38,839 bases of DNA, taken from NCBI GenBank assembly GCA_009379895.1, contig WHSW01000012.1, forward strand, positions 1 to 38,839, in the 5' to 3' direction. Positions 32,391 through 38,839 of this stretch are shown piece by piece. Positions within the stretch are counted from its first letter, which is position 1. Each line of letters starts with the position of its first letter. The translations under genes and the position numbers were made by a program. The notes beneath the pieces were generated by a model that was not told the DNA's origin, made no database searches, and saw only the letters and a list, made by a program, of their open reading frames with translations. The stretch is from Solirubrobacterales bacterium (GTDB lineage Bacteria > Actinomycetota > Thermoleophilia > Solirubrobacterales > 70-9).

Positions 32391-32396
32391 TACGTT
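32391..32396 (+). promoter_or_regulatory. Possible -10 box for the VWA gene
   Basis: TACGTT fits TANNNT and lies 29 bases before the ATG at 32426. A G-run follows at 32404-32409. No clear -35 box is seen. Confidence 0.3.
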
Positions 32397-32425
32397 CCCG
32401 CGCGGGGGGACTCCGGATCACTCCG

Positions 32426-35400
32426 ATGTCCCGTCGTCTCGTCCCCATCCTCCTCGGTTTCCTGTCGGCGCTGGCGCTCGTCGCGGTTGTCCCTGGGCGC
32501 GCCGTGGCCGCCCCGGCGCCGCCGATGGCCGGCGGGGCCGACTGCGTGCCGCCCAACAAGCTCGGGGTCGCGTTCGTGATGGACGACTCGGGCTCGAACC
32601 TGACCACCGACTTCGACGAGCTGCGCCGCGACGGGGCGCTGGCGGGCGTTGCGAGCCTTCCCGACGGCAGCGCGATGTCGGTCTCGACCTTCTCCGACGA
32701 GGCGGAGACTCGGGTCGGCACCACCGACCTGACCGCCGCCAACCGCGCCGCGCTGCTGGCCGGCGTCCGCGACATGCCGCTGAGCGCGCTCGGCGGGACC
32801 AACTACGAGGCCGCCTTCGTCGACGCGATCGCAAAGCTCGGGCAGATGTCGAGCGCCGACAAGCGGATCGTCATCTTCCTCACCGACGGGCAGCCCACCG
32901 AGTCCTTCTCCTCCGACGCTCAAATCGGCGCCATGGGGGTGCCGATCTTCTCGCTGGGCTACGGCAGCTCCGACCAGTCGATCCTCCAAGGGATCAGCGC
33001 GAAGACGGGTGGGAAGGCATACTCGCTGCAGAGCTCGGCCGACGCGCGCACGGCCTTCTCGGACATCCTCGACACCCTCACCTGCCGCTCGGTCTTCGAT
33101 CCCACCGATCCCACCCTGCCGCCCGGCGAGACCTACGAGCGGCCCTTCTCGGTCGGCACGATGACCACCTACTTCCGGGCCACGGTCGCCTGGGACACGG
33201 GCACCCAACCGCAGTCGATCGAGTTCGTGCGCCCGGACGGCACCCGCTTTCCGATCTCCGGGCCGGCGCGGCCCAACGAGTCGCTGGTCGAGGGGGAGGG
33301 GAGCGTCCAGCTGGCCGTCGACGATCCCACGGTCGGCAAATGGAAGGTGCGGGTCAAGGGCGACCCCTCGCAGCCGGTCGAGCTGACGGTCGACGCGGCG
33401 ACGGCCTCCGACGTCGACGTCGGCACCTGTCCGTCCGGGGTGAGCGGCACGCAGAAGGTCCAGATCGGCGAGGCGACGGCGTTCGGCTGCTTCACCGACG
33501 AGGGCGGCGGCCGCTATACGACCGCCTACCCGGCGCGGATCGGCGGCTTCGACGCCGACCCCGACAACGACAACATCGCCCCCGGCAACGGACCGAGCCT
33601 GCTGATCCTGAACACCGCCGAGCGCAAGATCGAGACCCAGGGCCACGTCTCGCTCGGCCTCGGCGGGGCGCTGCTGCCCGGCAGCCCGAAGCTGCTCCCG
33701 ATCCGCGAGAAGTCGTTCGAGCTGACCCTCGACAAGGCGATCAAGTGCGCACCCAACAAGCCCGACTGCGTGCTCGGCCGCTCGCCGGTCTCCGACCTCG
33801 AGGCCGCCGACGTCGACCTCTGGGGCTTCGACGTGGCCGGCAAGGTGAAGGCATCCTGGATCGGCGACGGCAACGGCGGCGCCCAGCTCCAGCTCTCACC
33901 GTCGATCGACAAGATCCTCGGGCCGCTGGCGAGCAAGATCTTCAGCGGCAAGGAGCCGGTGCTCGCGAGCCCGGGGGGTGCGCCGCTGGTCAACGCGACG
34001 CTCAAGGTCACGGCCACCAACGACAAGGGCTTCGACCTCGGGGTCTCCGAGCTCAAGATCAGCCCGTTCGAGCTCGTCGACAAGGCGAGCGGCAGCGGCA
34101 CCGCGACGACCCGTCTCAATTGGCCGGTCGGGCTCTCGGCGACGGGGGACCGCGCCAGCTTCGGCGACACCGAGGGCTACCTGTGGCGGTTCGAGGTCGC
34201 GGTCGGCTTCCCGCAGTCGGCCGGGCTGAAGATCTCGCGGCGGGTCACCGCGGAGGGCTCGCCCGAGCTCGGGGTCGCCGGCCGCGTCTTCGTCTTCGAC
34301 GGCAGCGTCGCCGGCGGCGGCGCCGAGGCGAGCGGGCTCAACATCCCGCTCGGAACCTCACCGGTGTTCCTGCAGCGGGCGTCGCTCGACCTGCTGTTCG
34401 CGCCCGGCTTCGGGCTTGACGCGCAGGTCGGGCTCTCGGGCGGGCCGAAGTTCGCCGGCGCCTCGGTGATCGAGGGGGACCCGATCGCGGTCCGGGTCGG
34501 GACGCTCGCCAAGTGTCAGACCAGCGCCTCGCCCGACAACCTCCCGTTCCAGGTCGCGGGCACCCTGAAGATCCCGGCGGCCGAGGCGGCCGGGGCCACG
34601 ACGGAGCTGACCGCGGACCTCTGCTACATCGCCGGCGACAACGCGATCGAGGGCAAGGCCGGGGTCAAGGTGCTGTTCCTCGGCGACACGGCCGGGATCA
34701 CCGGTGAGATCACGGGCTGGATCGACGACTCGAAGTTCAACCTCGACGGCAACGGCGCGATCAAGATCCCCGGCCTGCCCGACCCGGAGGGCTCGGTCGT
34801 CCTCTCGAGCGTCGGGGTGGCGGGCTGCGGCGGGGTCGCCTTCTTCAAGGGCGGCGTCGGCTACAAGTGGGGCGAGAGCGTCGATGTGTTCAGCGGCTGC
34901 GACCTGTCCCCGTGGCAGCAGCCGCGGCCCAGCAGGCTCGTGCCCAACGCCCGGATCGCCCGCGTCGGCGGCGATCCGAACACCTTCAAGGTCCGCAAGG
35001 GGATGAAGTTCGTCGGCTTCCGAGTCAACGCCGCCGGCGGGGCGCCCGTGGTCCGGGTCACCGGTCCCGACGGGACGGTCTACGACTCTCCCTTCGGAGC
35101 GCAGGGGACGATGACCGAGACGCTGGTCACGACGCGCGTCGACCAGCTCGGCCAGGCCTTCGTCTTCATCAACAAGCCGAAGCCGGGCAAGTACACCGTG
35201 AGCCAGCTCGGCGGCCCCGCGATCACCTCGATCCAGGCGACCCGCCCGCTGGCGGCGCCGAAGGTGCGCGGGAGCGTCAAGCGTGGGGGCAAGGGCAAGC
35301 GCACGCTGCGCTACCGGGTCCGCCCGATCGATGGCCAGCGGGTGATCTTCTACGAGCGCGGGCGCGGCAGCGCGAAGCGGCTCGGGACCGCCAAGCACCG

Positions 35401-35845
35401 GCACGGCAAGATCCGCTACCGCCCGGCGCGCGGCGGCAGCGGCAAGCGCCGCATCGTCGCCGAGGTGGTCCAGGGCGGGCTGCCCCGCACGTCGCGGAGG
35501 CTCGACCGCTACAAGGTGCAACCGCTCGGCCGCGCGCCCGGGAAGGTGCGCCGGATCTCGCTGCGCGGCTCGGGCAAGCGCGGCTACACGCTGACCTGGT
35601 CGAAGGCGCGGGGCGCGAAGCGCTACTACGTGCGCGTGCGCTACCGGGGGCGCACCCTGAGCCGCGGGGTGTCGAAGCGCAGGCTCCGCCTCGGCAACGT
35701 GAGCCGCAAGGCGCTGCGCGCCGAGGTCCAGCCGGCGCGCGGCTCGCGGGTCGGCAAGCCGACCAAGCGCGGGTTCAAGAAGCGCGGCGGTCATCGCGGC
35801 GGCGGGCACGGTGGGCATGGCGGCGGCGGGCACGGTGGCGGCTGA
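32426..35845 (+). CDS. Large secreted von Willebrand factor A domain protein
   Basis: This is a 1139-residue protein. Residues 1-29 form a signal peptide (RR, hydrophobic core, AVAAP cleavage region). Residues ~45-220 are a VWA domain with a complete MIDAS: DDSGS at 53-57, Thr125 in GGTNYEAAF and Asp154 in FLTDGQPT, so divalent-metal-dependent ligand binding is expected. The domain closes at Cys220 (DTLTC). The middle ~600 residues have repeated beta-rich features (Gly/Asp-rich strands) I cannot name. Residues ~950-1110 look like basic Ig/FN3-like units (TLRYRVRPIDGQRVIFYERGRG, YTLTWSKARGAKRYYVRVRY). The tail is a His/Gly repeat (HRGGGHGGHGGGGHGGG). It is probably cell-surface or secreted; no LPXTG motif or membrane anchor is seen. 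Confidence 0.8.
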   Translation: MSRRLVPILLGFLSALALVAVVPGRAVAAPAPPMAGGADCVPPNKLGVAFVMDDSGSNLTTDFDELRRDGALAGVASLPDGSAMSVSTFSDEAETRVGTTDLTAANRAALLAGVRDMPLSALGGTNYEAAFVDAIAKLGQMSSADKRIVIFLTDGQPTESFSSDAQIGAMGVPIFSLGYGSSDQSILQGISAKTGGKAYSLQSSADARTAFSDILDTLTCRSVFDPTDPTLPPGETYERPFSVGTMTTYFRATVAWDTGTQPQSIEFVRPDGTRFPISGPARPNESLVEGEGSVQLAVDDPTVGKWKVRVKGDPSQPVELTVDAATASDVDVGTCPSGVSGTQKVQIGEATAFGCFTDEGGGRYTTAYPARIGGFDADPDNDNIAPGNGPSLLILNTAERKIETQGHVSLGLGGALLPGSPKLLPIREKSFELTLDKAIKCAPNKPDCVLGRSPVSDLEAADVDLWGFDVAGKVKASWIGDGNGGAQLQLSPSIDKILGPLASKIFSGKEPVLASPGGAPLVNATLKVTATNDKGFDLGVSELKISPFELVDKASGSGTATTRLNWPVGLSATGDRASFGDTEGYLWRFEVAVGFPQSAGLKISRRVTAEGSPELGVAGRVFVFDGSVAGGGAEASGLNIPLGTSPVFLQRASLDLLFAPGFGLDAQVGLSGGPKFAGASVIEGDPIAVRVGTLAKCQTSASPDNLPFQVAGTLKIPAAEAAGATTELTADLCYIAGDNAIEGKAGVKVLFLGDTAGITGEITGWIDDSKFNLDGNGAIKIPGLPDPEGSVVLSSVGVAGCGGVAFFKGGVGYKWGESVDVFSGCDLSPWQQPRPSRLVPNARIARVGGDPNTFKVRKGMKFVGFRVNAAGGAPVVRVTGPDGTVYDSPFGAQGTMTETLVTTRVDQLGQAFVFINKPKPGKYTVSQLGGPAITSIQATRPLAAPKVRGSVKRGGKGKRTLRYRVRPIDGQRVIFYERGRGSAKRLGTAKHRHGKIRYRPARGGSGKRRIVAEVVQGGLPRTSRRLDRYKVQPLGRAPGKVRRISLRGSGKRGYTLTWSKARGAKRYYVRVRYRGRTLSRGVSKRRLRLGNVSRKALRAEVQPARGSRVGKPTKRGFKKRGGHRGGGHGGHGGGGHGGG

Positions 35846-35883
35846 GCTGGGCCCCGCCCCGCCGCGTGCCTAGACTGCGCCCG

Positions 35884-38391
35884 GTGGCGGGTGCGGTGAC
35901 TCGAGCCCGGTTGCCGGGGGTCGCGCTCTGCCTGCTGCTGAGCGCCGCCTGCGCGCCGGCCCCGGCGGCGGCCAAGCAGCGGGTCGGCCTCGAGGTCGCG
36001 CCGCGCAGCGGGCGGATCGAGCTGCGTGGCCCGGGCGGCGTGTCCCTCGTGGAGTCGGATCGCGCCACCGACGGCCCGGGCGGGCGGGTCGGCTTTCGGA
36101 CCGCCGCCGGCTGGCATCACGCCACCCGCCTGATCGAGCGCTCCGGCGGGGCGCGCCGGCCGCGCCTCGTGCTCGCCACCGACGACCCCGCCGGGCGCCG
36201 GATCCGGCTCTCCGCCCGGGTCGGGGGCTCGGTCGTCGATCTGCGGGCCCGGGTCATCGGCGGCCCGACCGGCGACGTGGAGGCGACCGGGATCGGCTTC
36301 GCCGCCGGCCCGGGCGAGCGTTACCTGGGATTCGGCGAGCGCTCGAACGCCGTCGACCAGCGCGGCCGCGTGGTCGAGAGTTACGTCGGCGAGGGCCCCT
36401 ACCAGCCCGGCGAGTACGCGGTCCCCGCGGCGACCCTTCCCCCCTGGGCCTTTCACGAGCGCGAGGACGCGACCTACTTCCCGATGCCGTGGCTGGTCTC
36501 GACCCGCGGCTACGGAGCGCTGGTCAAGAACTACGAGACGAGCTACTTCCGGCTCGCCAGCGAGGCCGCCGACGAGTGGAGCGCCGAGGCCGAGTCGCCG
36601 CGCCTCGGGCTCGCCTTCTTCGGCGGCCCGGACCCCGCCGACGTGGTCGCGCGGCTGACCCGTCGCACCGGCCGTCAGCCCGAGCCGGCGGCCCCTTGGC
36701 AGCTCGGGCCCTGGTTTCAGAGCGGGCACGACAACTTCGAGCCCGACGAGATGAGCTACGTCGAGATCCTGCGCGCCGCTGACGCCCCGATCTCGGCGAT
36801 GGAGACCCACAGGCACTACATGCCCTGCGGCGTCGATCAGGGCCACGAGGCGCAGGAGCGGGCGCGCGCGGAGGCGATCCACGCCGCCGGCCTGGCGGCG
36901 GTCACCTACACGCGCGAGGCGCTCTGCTCGTCCTACGCATCCGCCTTCGACCGCGCGCTGGCCGCCGGCGCCTTCCTCGAGCACCCCGACGGCCGTCCCT
37001 ACCTCTTCCGCGCCTTCGCCGGGGGCGGGGTGACCGAGATCGGGATGCTCGACTTCTCAAGTCCCGCGGCCCAACCGGTCTACACCTCGATCCTCGACCG
37101 CCCCTACGGCAACGGCTTCGACGGCTGGATGGAGGACTACGGCGAGTACGTGCCGCCCGACTCGGTCGCCGCCAACGGGATGATCGGCGCGCAGATGCCC
37201 AACTACTACCCCGTCGTCTATCACCGCGCGGGAACGCGATACGCGAACTCGAAGAAGCGTCCCCTGGTGCGCTTCGTGCGCTCGGGGTGGACCGGCGTCC
37301 ATCCCTACGCGCCGATCGTCTGGGGCGGCGATCCGACCACCGGCTGGGGCTTCGACGGCCTGCGCTCGGCGCTCACCGAGGCGCTCACCATGGGTCTCTC
37401 GGGGATCTCGAGCTGGGGCTCGGACATCGGCGGCTTCTTCACCTTCTCCGAGCAGCGGCTCGACGAGGAGCTGCTCGCCCGCTGGATCGAGCTCGGCTCC
37501 GTCTCCGGCGTGATGCGGACCAAGGCCGAGGGGATCGGCGTGGTGAGCAAGGCGGATCGGCCGCAGATCTGGGAGCAGCCGACGCTCGAGGTCTGGCGCC
37601 GCTACGCGAAGCTGCGCACGCAGCTGTACCCGTTCCTGGTCGCCGCCGACCGCGCCTACCGGCGCACCGGGATGCCGCTCATGCGCCACCTGGCGCTCGC
37701 CTACCCCCGCGATCCGCGGGCGACGGCGCGCGAGGACGAGCTCCTGCTCGCCGGCCGCCTGCTCGTCGCCCCGGTGCTCGAGCCCGGCGCGACCGAGCGC
37801 GAGCTCTATCTGCCGCGCGGGCGCTGGGTCGACTTCTGGCGCGCGCTCGAGTACCGCGAGGGCAGCGGCGCCCTGCGCCTCGACCGGGCCCGGGTGCTGC
37901 GGGGCGGGCGCGACCTCACCCTCCCCGCGCCGCTCGCCGAGCTGCCGATGCTCGCCAAGGCCGGCACCCTGCTGGCGCTGCTGCCCGCCGACGTCGACAC
38001 GCTCGCGCGCTACGGCAGGCGCGCGCCGGGGGTGGTGCGCCTGCGCGACCGCCGCCACCGCCTGCACCTGATCGCGCTGCCGCGCGGCGACTCGCACGCG
38101 CGGTTCTACGAGCGCGGGCGGCTGCGCTCGCGGGAGGGCGCGGGCTTCGGTCCGGCCGAGCGCGGGCACCGCGCAGGCGGCCGCGCCTGGCGGCTGCGGA
38201 TCGACTCTCCGCGCGACTTGCGAGTCACTCTCGAGGCCTCGATGCGCACCCTCAGGCACCCCTTCGGGCCGCGGTCGGTGACCCTCGACGGCCGCGAGCT
38301 CGAGTCGTGGAGGTACGACCGCGGCACGGGCGTGCTGCACGCCGAGCTGCGCGCTCGGCGCGGCGAGAGCGAGCTCGTCGTCCGGGCCTAG
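35884..38391 (+). CDS. Secreted GH31 family glycoside hydrolase
   Basis: This is an 835-residue protein from GTG 35884; GTGs at 35866 and 35896 are also possible. The N-terminus is a signal peptide (ARLPGVALCLLLSAACAPAPAAA), perhaps a lipoprotein at Cys23 although the lipobox is not perfect. GH31 enzymes cleave alpha-linked sugars with retention. Visible landmarks: YLGFGERSNAVDQRG, WFQSGHDNFEPDEM, the nucleophile Asp418 in GWMEDYGEY, RSGWTG, WGGDPTTGWG with probable acid/base Asp483 and SDIGGFF. EDYGEY plus SGWTG is close to the alpha-glucosidase/sulfoquinovosidase branch, but I cannot identify the sulfonate-binding residues. The 39 bases after the VWA gene contain no clear promoter, so the two may be co-transcribed. 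Confidence 0.87.
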   Translation: MAGAVTRARLPGVALCLLLSAACAPAPAAAKQRVGLEVAPRSGRIELRGPGGVSLVESDRATDGPGGRVGFRTAAGWHHATRLIERSGGARRPRLVLATDDPAGRRIRLSARVGGSVVDLRARVIGGPTGDVEATGIGFAAGPGERYLGFGERSNAVDQRGRVVESYVGEGPYQPGEYAVPAATLPPWAFHEREDATYFPMPWLVSTRGYGALVKNYETSYFRLASEAADEWSAEAESPRLGLAFFGGPDPADVVARLTRRTGRQPEPAAPWQLGPWFQSGHDNFEPDEMSYVEILRAADAPISAMETHRHYMPCGVDQGHEAQERARAEAIHAAGLAAVTYTREALCSSYASAFDRALAAGAFLEHPDGRPYLFRAFAGGGVTEIGMLDFSSPAAQPVYTSILDRPYGNGFDGWMEDYGEYVPPDSVAANGMIGAQMPNYYPVVYHRAGTRYANSKKRPLVRFVRSGWTGVHPYAPIVWGGDPTTGWGFDGLRSALTEALTMGLSGISSWGSDIGGFFTFSEQRLDEELLARWIELGSVSGVMRTKAEGIGVVSKADRPQIWEQPTLEVWRRYAKLRTQLYPFLVAADRAYRRTGMPLMRHLALAYPRDPRATAREDELLLAGRLLVAPVLEPGATERELYLPRGRWVDFWRALEYREGSGALRLDRARVLRGGRDLTLPAPLAELPMLAKAGTLLALLPADVDTLARYGRRAPGVVRLRDRRHRLHLIALPRGDSHARFYERGRLRSREGAGFGPAERGHRAGGRAWRLRIDSPRDLRVTLEASMRTLRHPFGPRSVTLDGRELESWRYDRGTGVLHAELRARRGESELVVRA

Positions 38392-38402
38392 ATGAGTAAT
38401 TC

Positions 38403-38454
38403 CACGACGCCCGTGCGTGCGTGGTGGTTCCGCGGAACCGCGTCAGGCGTCGTG
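38403..38454. repeat. Nested inverted repeat after the GH31 gene (terminator or IS end)
   Basis: CACGACGCC (38403-38411) pairs with GGCGTCGTG (38446-38454). Between them sits the perfect 14-base palindrome GGTTCCGCGGAACC (38426-38439). It begins 12 bases after the GH31 stop and ends 68 bases before the transposase ATG. It could be a bidirectional terminator or part of the IS end. Confidence 0.6.
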
Positions 38455-38522
38455 ATCGAGGGATTTGAAGAGGAGAGGCCGAAGTCGGCGGTGATCAAGT
38501 CACCGTCGACCAGGAGGCCACG

Positions 38523-38839
38523 ATGCACGCCGACCTCGACACGCTCCTCATCACCGTTTATTGCATGGCGGACGATCTCCTGCCTTGCAAGCCGGATAAC
38601 GCCCGTCGCCGAGTCACCGACGCCGAGGTGGTCGCCCTCTGCGTCGCCCAGGCGATCATGGGCGTCCCCGAGGACGAGCGCTTCCTCGACACGGCCCCGA
38701 AGCAGATCGGTCACCTGTTCCCCGAGCTCCCTCGCCAGTCCGGCTACTGGAAGCGTCGCGGCAAGCTCACGCCGGAGATCGAGCGCCTCATCGGCGTCTT
38801 CGCCGCCGAGTGCCCCGGGGCCCACGACGACCTCGTCCT
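38523..38839 (+). CDS. IS982-like transposase, cut by window end
   Basis: From ATG 38523 the frame reads LDTLLITVYCMADDLLP, VTDAEVVALCVAQAIMG, DERFLDTAPKQIGHLFPELPRQSGYWKR (in pieces) and HDDLV before the window ends, 105 codons in all. This matches the N-terminal pattern of IS982 transposases (LDxLLxxxYxxIDDLLP, LSDAELVxLAVAQ, HLFPxLPxQxGYNKR, HDD). AGGAGG lies about 5-10 bases before the ATG. The catalytic DDE core is beyond the edge, so intactness is unknown. A long minus-strand frame overlapping it is only a shadow. Confidence 0.75.
   Translation, partial: MHADLDTLLITVYCMADDLLPCKPDNARRRVTDAEVVALCVAQAIMGVPEDERFLDTAPKQIGHLFPELPRQSGYWKRRGKLTPEIERLIGVFAAECPGAHDDLV

Noticed and set aside
38388-38825. 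145-codon minus-strand frame at the right edge
   Set aside because: It is antisense to the transposase-like frame, which has family motifs and a good ribosome-binding site.
1-38839. CRISPR array, prophage, tRNA or rRNA genes
   Set aside because: No regularly spaced repeats, phage structural genes, cloverleaf sequences or rRNA stretches were seen by eye; tRNAscan and Infernal would be needed to exclude small RNAs.

Overview
The window is high-G+C DNA with tightly packed genes, frequent GTG starts and repeated 4-base start/stop overlaps (ATGA, GTGA). It looks actinobacterial. I would guess Thermoleophilia/Solirubrobacterales from the 'ALGGTAWAA' signal-anchor start of the first ORF and from the style of the glycosyltransferases, but this is inferred from memory of such proteins and is not proven. 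About 30 kb is an accessory polysaccharide/glycoconjugate locus. The right-hand 8 kb returns to core genes (ribosomal proteins L11 and L1), followed by secreted proteins and a transposase cut by the window edge.

Layout. (A) 1-12525, plus strand: a translationally coupled run of a chimeric truncated ORF, a GT2, a sulfotransferase/coiled-coil/degenerate GT2 protein, a GT4/GT-A double glycosyltransferase, a sulfotransferase, a GT2-sulfotransferase fusion and another sulfotransferase; then a membrane-anchored clan GH-A glycosidase and a compositionally distinct sulfotransferase. (B) 12549-15960, minus strand: a three-gene operon (TylF-type O-methyltransferase, GT2 with a methyltransferase-like tail, GT2). 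(C) 16163-18651, plus: GT2 and sulfotransferase. (D) 18642-20176, minus: two tandem paralogous methyltransferases. (E) 20280-23632, plus: a TylF/GT2/CmcI-like triple-domain protein and a sulfotransferase. (F) 23586-28766, minus: three paralogous GT-B-like glycosyltransferases, a sulfotransferase and a hexapeptide acyltransferase; a remnant of a fourth GT copy sits in reverse orientation between two of them. (G) 28779-30863, plus: polysaccharide deacetylase, an IS21 istB remnant and an APH-fold kinase-like protein. (H) 30966-32223: rplK and rplA. (I) 32426-38391: a large VWA-domain secreted protein and a secreted GH31 glycosidase. (J) the start of an IS982-like transposase.

How it may work together. 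Glycosyltransferases build a glycan, TylF/Methyltransf_24-type enzymes methylate it, eight sulfotransferase domains could sulfate it from PAPS, and the acyltransferase, deacetylase and glycosidases could trim or modify it. No flippase, polymerase, ABC exporter, initiating sugar-phosphate transferase or PAPS-synthesis gene is present here, so the product, acceptor and export route are unknown. The strongest candidate for something undescribed is a shared module of about 115 residues (signature WWLDHY...HL...YDL). It is carried at the end or in the middle of three unrelated glycosyltransferase/sulfotransferase proteins and survives as a fragment in the first ORF. Multi-enzyme fusions, apparently dead catalytic domains and gene remnants show that the locus is being actively rearranged.
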